DNA of 64,000 nt, from contig SZXW01000004.1 in NCBI GenBank assembly GCA_005862285.1, forward strand, positions 34,058-98,057. The letters are read 5' to 3'. The notes under the pieces are model-generated. The model was given only the letters and a program-made list of their open reading frames with translations. It was not told where the DNA came from and did no database searches. Of this stretch, positions 49,406 through 57,343 are shown piece after piece. This stretch comes from Chlorobium sp. (lineage in GTDB: Bacteria > Bacteroidota > Chlorobiia > Chlorobiales > Chlorobiaceae). Within the stretch, counting starts at the first letter, position 1. Each line of letters begins with the position of its first letter. Position numbers and translations under genes: made by a program.

Positions 49406-50860
49406 TTATTTTGTTTTGAGCGCAGTTTTGCGATGTTCGTAATCATGGTAATAGCCCACTTCCACGTTTTCAAGAACGGCAAGCGCATCATCCGTCAATA
49501 CCGCCAGTGAAGAATAGAGCGTCAGGAGGTAGGATGCGACACCGAGCTTGTCGAGTCCCATCAGCCTTGCCGAAAGGCTCGGGCTGATCTCTCCGGGTAT
49601 GCCTGCCTGGTGAAGGCCGACGATGCCCTGCTCGTTTTCTCCGACCCGAAGCAGGAGGATAGTGGTTGTTCCGAGACCGGATTTGCTCTTGTTGATCTCG
49701 ATCTTGTCGCTCGGGATAAGCGGTACGCCGCGCCATGTCAGGAACGGAGATCCGAAGAGACTGACGGTCGGAGGAGGAACGCCGCGCCATGTGCACTCGC
49801 GTTCAAAAGCTGCAATGGCTTTCGGATGCGCGAGGAAGAATGCCGGTTTTTTCCAGACCTTGGTGAGCAGGTCGTCCAGATCGTCAGGCGTCGGCGTGCC
49901 GTAGCGTGTGCTGATACGCTGACCGGGATCGACCGAGTGCAGCAGTCCGAACTCCCTGTTGTTGATGAACTCCCATTCCTGGCGTTCCTTGATGCCTTCG
50001 ATGGTCAGCCGCATCTGCTGCTCGATCTGGTTGTAAGGCTCGTTGTAAAGGTCCGAAACCCTCGTGTGCACGCGCACGACGGTCTGAATCGCCTGAAGCG
50101 AGTACTCCCTTGGCTTGTTCGAGTAATCGACGTAGGTTTCAGGGATTTCAACGTCTTCGTCAAAACCGGCCACGAGATCGATATGTTTTTCACCGTGTTT
50201 GTTGACTGTCGAGCGGATTTTCAGGTACTCTTCCACCGCTTTTCCGAACGATTCCCTGAGCGAGGGGGATTCCCTGAACAGCTTGTCGATATCGGTGCTG
50301 GAAAGAGAGAAGAATGATACCGGCGTTATGGTGCGGATGGTGACCGTTGAAGGTTTCTGGGAAACGAGTTCCTCTTCGCCGAAAAACTCTCCTTCCGAGA
50401 GCAGTGCAATGCGCAGTTCCTCTCCGTGCAGCCCCTTGCTGAGGATTTCGACCTGTCCGTGAGCGATGATGAAAAGCTTGTGCCTCTCTTCGCCTTCGAG
50501 GATCAGGGTGTTGCCGAGATCCGACTCTTCGAGGACGAATTTTTTAGCAAGGCCGGTAATGATCTCGTCGTTGAACGAAGAGAACAAAGGAATGCTTTTG
50601 AGTGCATCCGGCTTGAACGCAGGAGTTCCTTCATGAAAGTCGATGCCGATGCGGTCGGGTTTCTGCAGTTCGATTTTCGTACGGTTGACACGGTAGGTGC
50701 CTGACGATACATGAACCCACGGGAGAAGCTTGAGGAGCCATCTCGGGGTGATGGACATCATCTGAGGCGGGGTCTTGGTCGTATTGGCAAGATTTCTCGC
50801 TACCTTGGTTGTGACGCTTCGCTGCAGAAGGCTGTTTGGTTCCCGGTTAGTGTTTGACAT
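49406..50860 (-). CDS. Family 2B encapsulin shell protein with cNMP-binding-type insertion
   Basis: The 484-residue protein has the family 2 shell features: an N-terminal arm (about 1-75, with PRWLLKLLPWVHVSSGTYRV), and an HK97-fold part (about 235-484) with YSLQAIQTVVRVHTRVSDLY, REFGLLHSVDPGQRISTRYG, LDDLLTKVWKKPAFFLAHPK and GLHQAGIPGEISPSLSARLM. Between them, residues about 88-215 form a cyclic-nucleotide-binding-type domain (IPLFSSFNDEIITGLAKKFV, IIAHGQVEIL, EFFGEEELV). The combination defines family 2B shells. Shells of this type self-assemble and enclose a cysteine desulfurase; the next gene encodes one. The arginine that binds the phosphate in cAMP receptors is absent (KPSTVT where PRxA is expected). 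Confidence 0.92.
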   Translation of the reverse strand: MSNTNREPNSLLQRSVTTKVARNLANTTKTPPQMMSITPRWLLKLLPWVHVSSGTYRVNRTKIELQKPDRIGIDFHEGTPAFKPDALKSIPLFSSFNDEIITGLAKKFVLEESDLGNTLILEGEERHKLFIIAHGQVEILSKGLHGEELRIALLSEGEFFGEEELVSQKPSTVTIRTITPVSFFSLSSTDIDKLFRESPSLRESFGKAVEEYLKIRSTVNKHGEKHIDLVAGFDEDVEIPETYVDYSNKPREYSLQAIQTVVRVHTRVSDLYNEPYNQIEQQMRLTIEGIKERQEWEFINNREFGLLHSVDPGQRISTRYGTPTPDDLDDLLTKVWKKPAFFLAHPKAIAAFERECTWRGVPPPTVSLFGSPFLTWRGVPLIPSDKIEINKSKSGLGTTTILLLRVGENEQGIVGLHQAGIPGEISPSLSARLMGLDKLGVASYLLTLYSSLAVLTDDALAVLENVEVGYYHDYEHRKTALKTK

Positions 50861-50915
50861 TGATGATTCGGTTTTTTTATGGTGGTCGTTAGTACTTGTT
50901 TAACAGTTTGAATCG

Positions 50916-51827
50916 TCAGATTCCGAGCCCGTCGGTGAAACTGCTCTCGATCGCTTTCTGCTGCAGCATTCTCGAATTTGAAGGGACACTTCGTGTAATC
51001 CAGACGCTGCCTCCGATAACGGAATTTTTTCCGATAGTGATTCTTCCGAGGATATTGGCGTTCGAGTAGATCACCACATTATCCTCGATGATCGGGTGGC
51101 GAGGTATGTTTTTTGCCGGGTTACCGTCCTTGTCGAGCTCGAATTTTTTTGCTCCGAGCGTTACTCCCTGATAGATGCGCACATTGTTGCCGATGATGCA
51201 TGTTTCGCCGATCACGACGCCGGTGCCGTGGTCGATGCAGAAATATTCTCCGATGCTCGCTCCGGGATGGATATCGATGCCGGTTTCGGAATGGGACATT
51301 TCGCTGATGATCCTCGGTATGAGCGGAACTCCGAGCTTTAAAAGGGAATGTGCCGCACGATGGTTGATCATCGCCCTGATGGACGGGTAGCAGAAGACGA
51401 TCTCTCCATGACTTTTGGCTGCGGGATCGCCGTTGAAAATGGCTTCGACATCGGTCAGCAGGATTCTTCTCAAATTCGGCAGGGTTGCGATGAAACGGCG
51501 GGTGGTTTCTTCCGCGCTTTCATGCGCTTTGCCGTTTCCGCTTTCAGCCGATTTGAGATGAAGGACGCTTTGTATCTGTTCGACGAGGATCCCGTAGAGT
51601 TTTTCCACCCTCACTCCCAGAAAATAGGGCAGGGATGAATGGGCAGATACGGGTTCACCGAAATATCCCGGAAAGATGATTGAGCGGAGTATATCCACGG
51701 CTTCCCTTAGCCGTTTGATCGATGGGAGCTGGTTTTCCTCGTGGAACAGAAGCTGGCTTTCAGCATTATCGAGGCTGGTTAACAACCGTATGGTATCCTC
51801 GATAATGCTGTCGCTTTTTATTTCCAT
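50916..51827 (-). CDS. epsC: Serine O-acetyltransferase (EpsC/SrpH type)
   Basis: The 303-residue protein has an N-terminal helical domain and a left-handed beta-helix with hexapeptide repeats: IDIHPGASIGEYFCIDHGTG, VVIGETCIIGNNVRIYQGVT and NVVIYSNANILGRITIGKNS. IDHGTG holds the catalytic His/Asp. It acetylates serine for cysteine synthesis. It sits between cysK and the encapsulin gene, as in known encapsulin sulfur loci. The C-terminus (SSFTDGLGI) ends in Ile, as needed for docking into CysK. Confidence 0.93.
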   Translation of the reverse strand: MEIKSDSIIEDTIRLLTSLDNAESQLLFHEENQLPSIKRLREAVDILRSIIFPGYFGEPVSAHSSLPYFLGVRVEKLYGILVEQIQSVLHLKSAESGNGKAHESAEETTRRFIATLPNLRRILLTDVEAIFNGDPAAKSHGEIVFCYPSIRAMINHRAAHSLLKLGVPLIPRIISEMSHSETGIDIHPGASIGEYFCIDHGTGVVIGETCIIGNNVRIYQGVTLGAKKFELDKDGNPAKNIPRHPIIEDNVVIYSNANILGRITIGKNSVIGGSVWITRSVPSNSRMLQQKAIESSFTDGLGI

Positions 51828-51893
51828 GAAACTTTACCTGTGTTGAACGGAATCTCTTCCGTAGGTTGACCGGTTATTGAAAATTTGAAGGCT

Positions 51894-51925
51894 GGGCCAT
51901 CCGTACCCGGTTAGCCGGATGGCCC
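51894..51925. terminator. Hairpin between cysK and serine acetyltransferase gene
   Basis: GGGCCATCCG and CGGATGGCCC form a ten-base-pair stem nine bases after the cysK stop. A T-run follows on the plus strand, not the minus, so on the minus-strand message it may act only as a partial terminator or RNA-stability element. Confidence 0.5.
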
Positions 51926-51933
51926 GCTTTTTC

Positions 51934-52887
51934 TCAGATATTGACCTGTTCCGGTTCGAACTGGTAGAGCAGCGTCGAAAGGTACCGTTCTCCTGTATCC
52001 GGAAGAATGACCACGATTTTCTTGCCTTTGTTCTCTTCCCGCAGAGCGAGCTGAAGGGCAGCATAAGCTGCGGCACCGGAAGAGATGCCGACAATGAGTC
52101 CTTCGGTCCGGGCAAGCTGCCTTCCGGTCTGCAGTGCATCCTCGTTTTTCACGGTGATGATTTCATCGATGACCTCCTTATTCAGGATATCGGGAACGAA
52201 CCCTGCGCCGATACCCTGGATTTTGTGCGGACCAGGCTTGCCGCCGGAAAGGACGGGAGAGTCTGCAGGTTCCACGGCGACGATCTTCACACCGGGCTTG
52301 CGTGCTTTCAGTATTTCACCTACACCGGTAATAGTGCCGCCCGTGCCTACACCGCTCACGAAAATGTCAACCTCGCCGTCAGTATCGTTCCATACTTCCT
52401 CGGCGGTCGTTTTGCGATGGATTTCCGGATTTGCAAGGTTCTTGAACTGCTGCGGAACAAAAGAGCCTGGATATGCGCCATTGAGCTCGTCGGCCTTCCT
52501 GATGGCTCCCCCCATGCCTTCAGGGCCTGGTGTCAGCACCAGCTCGGCTCCGAGGGCTTTGAGGAGGTTACGGCGCTCGATGCTCATGGTCTCGGGCATG
52601 GTGAGGATAAGGCGGTAACCTTTCGCCGCTGCGATGAATGCCAGGGCGATTCCGGTATTGCCGCTTGTCGGTTCTATGATGACGGTATCCTTGTTGAGAA
52701 GGCCTTTCTTTTCGGCATCCTCGATCATCGAGAAGCCGATGCGGTCCTTGACGCTTCCGCCGGGGTTGAAATATTCAAGCTTGGCGATTACCGTTCCGAG
52801 AGCCTGATTTTCGCGGTTGAAATTACCAAGCTCCAGAAGGGGGGTGTTCCCGATCAGATCGGTGAGTTTTTTTGCGATGCGTGCCAT
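51934..52887 (-). CDS. cysK: Cysteine synthase A
   Basis: The 317-residue PLP enzyme shows [32 protein letters not shown] with Lys47, [20 protein letters not shown] and [15 protein letters not shown], plus [10 protein letters not shown]. It makes cysteine from O-acetylserine and sulfide. It precedes the serine acetyltransferase gene, and the two can form the cysteine synthase complex. Confidence 0.96.
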   Translation of the reverse strand: MARIAKKLTDLIGNTPLLELGNFNRENQALGTVIAKLEYFNPGGSVKDRIGFSMIEDAEKKGLLNKDTVIIEPTSGNTGIALAFIAAAKGYRLILTMPETMSIERRNLLKALGAELVLTPGPEGMGGAIRKADELNGAYPGSFVPQQFKNLANPEIHRKTTAEEVWNDTDGEVDIFVSGVGTGGTITGVGEILKARKPGVKIVAVEPADSPVLSGGKPGPHKIQGIGAGFVPDILNKEVIDEIITVKNEDALQTGRQLARTEGLIVGISSGAAAYAALQLALREENKGKKIVVILPDTGERYLSTLLYQFEPEQVNI

Positions 52888-53009
52888 GATTCATTCAATG
52901 ATTTAAATTAATAAACATTTTTAATAATTGTTAACAGTAAATATTGTGAATAAGCTAACCAGTCCAAATCCCTCTTATCCGGCATCTTTCATACCATATT
53001 TGCGGTATA

Positions 53010-53663
53010 TCAGATATGGTATTCGATATTGTCGATCAAACCCGCCTTTATGGCATACATCAGCAGTTCGGAACTGCTCGATACGCCGAGTTTGCGGAAA
53101 ATGTTCTTACGGTGTGTCATCACGGTATGGAAGCTGATGAATTTTTTTGCGGCGATTTCCTTGGTCGACAATCCCCCTGCGATCATACGGACGATTTCTA
53201 TTTCCGACGAGGTCAGGATAGTGGCATCTTCGAGCGGTCCTTCTTTCTGCAGCAGTATGTCGAGAACATCACCGGAATAGTATTTTTTTCCTTTCAGGGC
53301 AGCATCGATAGCATGAAACAGTTCATCCCGGTCATCGGTTTTCAGGACGATGTTTCTGATCCCGTTATCGTTCAGCTCCTTTATTTTGGGCAGTGTGATC
53401 GAGTTGCAGAGAATGACGGTTTCCATGCCCGTCTGCAGTTTCAACAATTTTCCGAGTTCTTCGACGGGACCGTAATCGAAAAGCACATGATCGGTTATGA
53501 GCAGTGAAACAGTTTCTTTCTGAAGATGCTGTATCAGTCCGGCTTTCGTCGTTACCGTATGGAAACCCGAGTAGATCGGGGCAAGCAGCGAGTGAAGAGC
53601 GGTATTGGTGAGAAACTGCGTATCTGCCACCACTACCGATATGTCCCTATGGGTTTTGCTCAT
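53010..53663 (-). CDS. NarL/LuxR-type response regulator
   Basis: The 217-residue protein has a receiver domain (VVVADTQF near residue 10; LLITDHVLF near 58 with the presumed phospho-acceptor Asp; LKTDD with the conserved Lys) and a C-terminal LuxR helix-turn-helix (LTSSEIEIVRMIAGGLSTKE, IAAKKFISFHTVMTHRKNIF). It binds DNA. No histidine kinase is adjacent. It starts two bases after the HPr-like gene, inside the cysteine cluster, and may control it. Confidence 0.88.
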   Translation of the reverse strand: MSKTHRDISVVVADTQFLTNTALHSLLAPIYSGFHTVTTKAGLIQHLQKETVSLLITDHVLFDYGPVEELGKLLKLQTGMETVILCNSITLPKIKELNDNGIRNIVLKTDDRDELFHAIDAALKGKKYYSGDVLDILLQKEGPLEDATILTSSEIEIVRMIAGGLSTKEIAAKKFISFHTVMTHRKNIFRKLGVSSSSELLMYAIKAGLIDNIEYHI

Positions 53664-53665
53664 GA

Positions 53666-53932
53666 TCAGATCCCTGCGCCGTTTTCAAAAACTTCTTCGA
53701 TCATTACAAGTGTACTTTTTGCATTGTCTCCCATGATCGTGACATGGAGCGGCGTTCCTGACACCGCTCCAAGAGAAAGCATCTCGATCAGTGACTCCGT
53801 ACCGGCTTTTTCACCGCTCTCGTTCTGAAGGACAACCGCACATCTCTGCTGCAGGGAGATCCGGCGGATTCTTGCAGCGGCACGTATATGCAGGCCTTCA
53901 GGGTTCCTGATGGTGAGATGCTTTGTGATCAT
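53666..53932 (-). CDS. HPr-family phosphocarrier protein
   Basis: The 88-residue protein shows NPEGLHIRAAARIRRIS with the phosphorylatable His15 and GTESLIEMLSLGAVSGTPL with a serine at 47, the place of the HPr kinase target. No enzyme I, PTS permease or HPr kinase gene is near. In a lithotroph lacking sugar PTS, HPr is usually a regulatory phosphocarrier. It sits between metY and the response regulator and is probably co-transcribed. Confidence 0.88.
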   Translation of the reverse strand: MITKHLTIRNPEGLHIRAAARIRRISLQQRCAVVLQNESGEKAGTESLIEMLSLGAVSGTPLHVTIMGDNAKSTLVMIEEVFENGAGI

Positions 53933-53966
53933 GTTATTGTTAAAAAATGTGATAAATCGTTGCAGT

Positions 53967-55307
53967 TTATTTTTTCAGCAGCCTTGAAAACCAGCCGCCG
54001 CCTTTCGTTTCCTTTGATTCCACACCTTTAAGTGCATCATCGAGCGCTTCGATAAGGTCATCGGGATGTTCGAGACCGATGGAGAGGCGGATAAGGTCGG
54101 GTGAAAGACCGCCTTCGAGCTGCTGTTCCTTCGTCAACTGGCTGTGCGAGGTGCTTGCCGGGTGAAGGATGAGGCTTTTCGCATCACCGACGTTTGCAAG
54201 ATGAGAGAAGAGCCTAATCGTATCGATGATTTTCACGGCGGCATCGTACCCGCCCTTCACTCCGAACACCACCATCCCGCCGAAGCCGTTTTTCAGGTCC
54301 CTTGAAGCGGCGGAATAGGACGGGTCGTTTTTAAGTCCGGGATAGCGAACCCATGCCACTTCAGGGTGTCCGGAAAGGTATTCTGCCACCTTCAGTGCGT
54401 TTTCAGAATGGCGGGCCATCCTGACAGGAAGGGTTTCGATACCCTGAAGGAATATCCATGAGTTGTCCGGAGAGATGCTGGCGCCGAGGTTCCTGAGCGG
54501 TACGGTGCGTACCCTGAGAGCGAATGCTATCGGTGCGAGCGGTTCCGGGAGGTCGATTGCCCAGCGGAGTCCATGGTAATTGCTGTCAGGTTCGGTGAAG
54601 AGCGGGTGTTTTCCTCCCTTCCAGTTGAAGCGTCCCGAATCTGTGATGATGCCTCCGATTGCGGAACCATGTCCGCCGAGCCATTTCGTAAGGGAATTGA
54701 TCACGATATCGGCACCGAGATCGATGGTCCTGAGCAGGAACGGGGTGGTGAAGGTTGCGTCGACAATAAGCGGAAGACCGTTTCTGTGTGCGACATCGGC
54801 GATAGCCCTGACATCGGTATAGTCGAGCACCGGGTTTCCAATGGTTTCAATGAAAATTGCCTTTGTTTTTTCCGTTATGGCCTTTTCGAAATTGGCAGGA
54901 TCTTTCGGATCGACGAATTTCACATTGATACCGAACTTCGGGAGGATGGCGTCGAACTGGGTATAGGTGCCTCCGTAAAGGTTGTTGGCCGACACGATTT
55001 CGTCACCGGCCTCGGCCAGCGTGATGATGGAATAGAAGATTGCCGCGGTTCCGGATGCGAGCGCGACCGATGCTGCACCGCCTTCGAGCTGGGTGACCCG
55101 CTGCTCGAGGATATCGGTGGTGGGGTTCATAAGCCTGGTATAAATATTGCCGAGCTCTTTCAGTGCAAAGAGGTTTGCTGCATGTTCCGTGCTTTTGAAC
55201 AGATAGGAACTGGTACGGTAAACCGGTACGCCACGTGACTGTGTTGCATCGACAGGCTGGCCGGCATGAAGGGCAAGTGTTTCAAAACGGTAATTTTGTG
55301 AACTCAT
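53967..55307 (-). CDS. metY: O-acetylhomoserine/O-acetylserine sulfhydrylase
   Basis: From the ATG at 55307 (GGAGAGATC just upstream; an in-frame ATG at 55346 is less likely) the 446-residue PLP enzyme shows FETLALHAGQPVDATQSRGV, ETIGNPVLDYTDVRAIADVA, NSLTKWLGGHGSAIGG with the PLP lysine and LILHPASTSHSQLTKEQQLE, typical for MetY. It adds sulfide to O-acetylhomoserine to make homocysteine. It begins 57 bases after a tRNA-Cys on the same strand. Confidence 0.93.
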   Translation of the reverse strand: MSSQNYRFETLALHAGQPVDATQSRGVPVYRTSSYLFKSTEHAANLFALKELGNIYTRLMNPTTDILEQRVTQLEGGAASVALASGTAAIFYSIITLAEAGDEIVSANNLYGGTYTQFDAILPKFGINVKFVDPKDPANFEKAITEKTKAIFIETIGNPVLDYTDVRAIADVAHRNGLPLIVDATFTTPFLLRTIDLGADIVINSLTKWLGGHGSAIGGIITDSGRFNWKGGKHPLFTEPDSNYHGLRWAIDLPEPLAPIAFALRVRTVPLRNLGASISPDNSWIFLQGIETLPVRMARHSENALKVAEYLSGHPEVAWVRYPGLKNDPSYSAASRDLKNGFGGMVVFGVKGGYDAAVKIIDTIRLFSHLANVGDAKSLILHPASTSHSQLTKEQQLEGGLSPDLIRLSIGLEHPDDLIEALDDALKGVESKETKGGGWFSRLLKK

Positions 55308-55363
55308 CTGGATCTCTCCTTTGTTTATTTTAATGTTATGTGTCAATAAATTTCCTCAGCGGC

Positions 55364-55438
55364 GGCGACGGCAAGATTCGAACTTGCGATGAAAAAAGGT
55401 TTTGCAGACCCTGGTTTTAACCGCTCACCCACGTCGCC
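55364..55438 (-). tRNA. tRNA-Cys (GCA), atypical structure
   Basis: On the minus strand GGCGACG pairs with CGTCGCC as the acceptor stem, GCAAG-TTCGAAT-CTTGC is the T arm, and CTGCAAA is the anticodon loop with anticodon GCA. Oddities: the variable loop is eight bases (TTTTCATC), the D stem has only three Watson-Crick pairs (GGT/ACC), base 26 seems absent, and the base after the acceptor stem is G where bacterial tRNA-Cys normally has U73. No CCA is encoded. It lies between DUF4395 and metY genes in a cysteine gene cluster. Confidence 0.75.
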
Positions 55439-55442
55439 TGAT

Positions 55443-55468
55443 GTTTCCGGTATTTCAATCCCGGAAAC
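55443..55468. other. Hairpin just upstream of tRNA-Cys
   Basis: GTTTCCGG and CCGGAAAC form an eight-base-pair stem with a ten-base loop, ending five bases before the tRNA 5' end and 20 bases after the DUF4395 stop. It has no U-run; it could be an RNA-processing signal separating the message from the tRNA. Confidence 0.45.
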
Positions 55469-55487
55469 CCGGATTCATTACTGATAA

Positions 55488-55961
55488 TCAGCCTTGACTC
55501 TCTTTTTCACTTCTCTGTCCGAACAGTTTGTAACGCTGAATGTTGAACTGGTAAAAAAGGAAGCAGCCAAGGCAGAACCCGCCGAGTGCGACAGCTGTAG
55601 CGACACCGAGCATACCGGAAAGGATCCAGCCGGCAAGGGGGGCGTGCAGAAGGAAAGCGATCTGTGCAAAACCGAGCAGCAGGGTGGCGATAGTGTTGTT
55701 GAACCGGATCAGACGGGGATCATCGGTCGGAGCATTCCGGTTCTTTTCGGCAAAAAGCCGTGATCCGATAAAGAAGATGAGGCTTCCTTTCTTTCCGAAA
55801 AGAACAGCCCCGAGCGTTATGAAAAACAGTACGCTCGTGATGAGAGGCTGCTGGAATACTATTGCGGCAATGACACCGGTCAGCAGAACAGTCTGGTTAA
55901 GCTTGACGATCGGCTGCGGTATTCCGCCGGGAATTGCCGGTGATGAAGATGATGATGCCAT
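55488..55961 (-). CDS. DUF4395 family membrane protein
   Basis: The 157-residue protein has about four membrane segments and the DUF4395 pattern: KLNQTVLLTGVIAAIVFQQP, DDPRLIRFNNTIATLLLGFA and GGFCLGCFLFYQF. The paired glycine-cysteine motif (GGFCLGC) near residue 131-137 is typical. DUF4395 genes are often next to thiosulfate sulfurtransferase or thioredoxin-like genes, so a role in sulfur handling is suspected. It follows a terminator and a Cys-rich leader ORF. Confidence 0.85.
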   Translation of the reverse strand: MASSSSSPAIPGGIPQPIVKLNQTVLLTGVIAAIVFQQPLITSVLFFITLGAVLFGKKGSLIFFIGSRLFAEKNRNAPTDDPRLIRFNNTIATLLLGFAQIAFLLHAPLAGWILSGMLGVATAVALGGFCLGCFLFYQFNIQRYKLFGQRSEKESQG

Positions 55962-56005
55962 ATTTTTGTTGTTTTTTTGATTTTTGATGTTTTTTTAAAA
56001 CAAAA

Positions 56006-56036
56006 AAAGCCGGTTCTGACACTCAGGACCGGCTTT
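56006..56036 (-). terminator. Strong terminator between leader ORF and DUF4395 gene
   Basis: On the minus strand AAAGCCGGT...ACCGGCTTT forms nine pairs, with four more inside after one mismatch, and a three-base loop; TTTTGTTTT follows directly. It lies 30 bases after the short leader ORF and 45 bases before DUF4395. It could end the mobBA operon or serve as the attenuator of the cysteine cluster. Confidence 0.75.
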
Positions 56037-56065
56037 AAATTATATGTAAAGCGTTCAGCAATGAA

Positions 56066-56158
56066 CTACGATACTCTCCCGGAATCCCTGGTGTAGGAAC
56101 TTATCATACAGCAACAGTTGCGCTGCATTGTCGAGTATGCCGGGGTCGTTAATCTCAT
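56066..56158 (-). CDS. Possible Cys-codon leader peptide (attenuator)
   Basis: On the minus strand the ATG at 56158 opens a 30-codon frame MRLTTPAYSTMQRNCCCMIS and then SYTRDSGRVS with a TAG stop; an internal ATG at 56128 gives 20 codons. Three cysteine codons in a row (TGT TGC TGT, 56116-56108) precede a strong terminator by about 70 bases and then a DUF4395 gene, tRNA-Cys and cysteine genes. Poly-Cys leader ORFs acting as cysteine-responsive attenuators are known from mycobacteria. No ribosome site is obvious, and an antiterminator pairing is not proven, so this is a hypothesis. Confidence 0.45.
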   Translation of the reverse strand: MRLTTPAYSTMQRNCCCMISSYTRDSGRVS

Positions 56159-56236
56159 GTGTAATACAATTTCGTTTTCTTTCACAATTGTTAATGATTT
56201 TTTTCGAATTTTCCAAAAAAAACCTGAAAAAATTTC

Positions 56237-57340
56237 CTAATTATTTTTTCGGAGCCGGACAGACCCGTTTTCTTCGGGCGTGTTGATGTTTTTCAGCACC
56301 ACTGCATTGCAGGGGGCGAGCTCCTCGATACGTGAGTGCTCGAGAAAGTCGGAAAGGGAGTTGTTGCCTTCTCCGTGCCGCAGGAGCAGGCGAGGCCTCG
56401 ATTTCGGTTCATAACAGGCAAGGAGCGGTTCAAAACGGTCTGAAGAAGGGTTTCTGAACGCCGTTGCGAACCGTAGAGGATTGCGTTGCAGGATGAGCTG
56501 GTTCAGGGCACTTTCATCGAGGAACGGCAGATCACAGGCTGCGATGAGCCATGCTGCATCCGGCTCTGCCTGCTGGGCGGAGAGCAATCCTCCCATCGGG
56601 CCGATGCCGAGATAGCGGTCGGTTATCATGGGAATGCCGAACCGGCCGTAGGTTCCGCTCTGACCTTCTTTGCAGGAGATGAATACTCTGGCGCAATGTC
56701 GCTGCAGTATCGATGCCGTGTGCTTCAGCTGGTTTTCTTCATGATACCGGATGAGCGCCTTGTCGAACCCCATTCGGCTGCTTAGTCCTCCGGCAAGAAC
56801 AAGCCCGTAAACCGGGCTGTTATCTCTGGCACGGTTTAACAGGGTGGTTTCGACAAATGAAGCGATTTCGCCGACGTTGTCTCTCTGGAATACAGGGACG
56901 GTGAAGCCTTTACAGTCTGCCGGGTCATCTTTGGTCACAAGGGCGCAAACGTTTGAAATCTTGCCATCACGGAGGAGATCGAGTATCCTGCGCTCTTCAT
57001 CGACGAGCAGCAGTTTCGGCAGCGGAAGCTCCTTGAGTCCTTCGACGAAAAGGATGTCATACCCGGAAAAAGCCTGACGTTCGAGCAGGTTGCCGATACC
57101 TGCCTGCCGGGTGATAACCGCCTTTTTTTCCGGGTCCGAAATCATGACGGTTCCGGCACCCGCATTGCCCATGATCCAGGAATCCTTTCCTTCCCGGTCG
57201 ATATCGAAGCGGTGGCATCCATGCTTGTAACAGGCGATAGAATATTTTTCGGAAAGATGCCGGGTGACAGCGGCAATGAGCGTTGTCTTGCCTGATCCCG
57301 AATAACCGCAGAACGCTATTTCAAAAGGGTGGAAGAGCAT
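56237..57340 (-). CDS. mobBA: MobB-MobA fusion, molybdenum cofactor guanylyltransferase
   Basis: The 367-residue protein joins MobB (residues 1-165; P-loop GYSGSGKTTLIAAV) to MobA (about 175-367; GLVLAGGLSSRMGFDKALIR, DRYLGIGPMGGLLSA and AACDLPFLDE). MobA attaches GMP to molybdopterin to make the MGD cofactor; MobB is the associated GTP-binding helper. The fusion order MobB-MobA is less common than separate genes. It is the last gene of the moaCB-moeA-mobBA run, four bases after moeA. Confidence 0.93.
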   Translation of the reverse strand: MLFHPFEIAFCGYSGSGKTTLIAAVTRHLSEKYSIACYKHGCHRFDIDREGKDSWIMGNAGAGTVMISDPEKKAVITRQAGIGNLLERQAFSGYDILFVEGLKELPLPKLLLVDEERRILDLLRDGKISNVCALVTKDDPADCKGFTVPVFQRDNVGEIASFVETTLLNRARDNSPVYGLVLAGGLSSRMGFDKALIRYHEENQLKHTASILQRHCARVFISCKEGQSGTYGRFGIPMITDRYLGIGPMGGLLSAQQAEPDAAWLIAACDLPFLDESALNQLILQRNPLRFATAFRNPSSDRFEPLLACYEPKSRPRLLLRHGEGNNSLSDFLEHSRIEELAPCNAVVLKNINTPEENGSVRLRKNN

Positions 57341-57343
57341 CGC

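Noticed and set aside
56161..56188. Promoter for the poly-Cys leader (TTGTGA / TATTAC)
   Set aside because: The -10-like element lies only three bases before the leader ATG, too close for that ATG to be transcribed from it; it could serve only the internal ATG at 56128, so it is not called.
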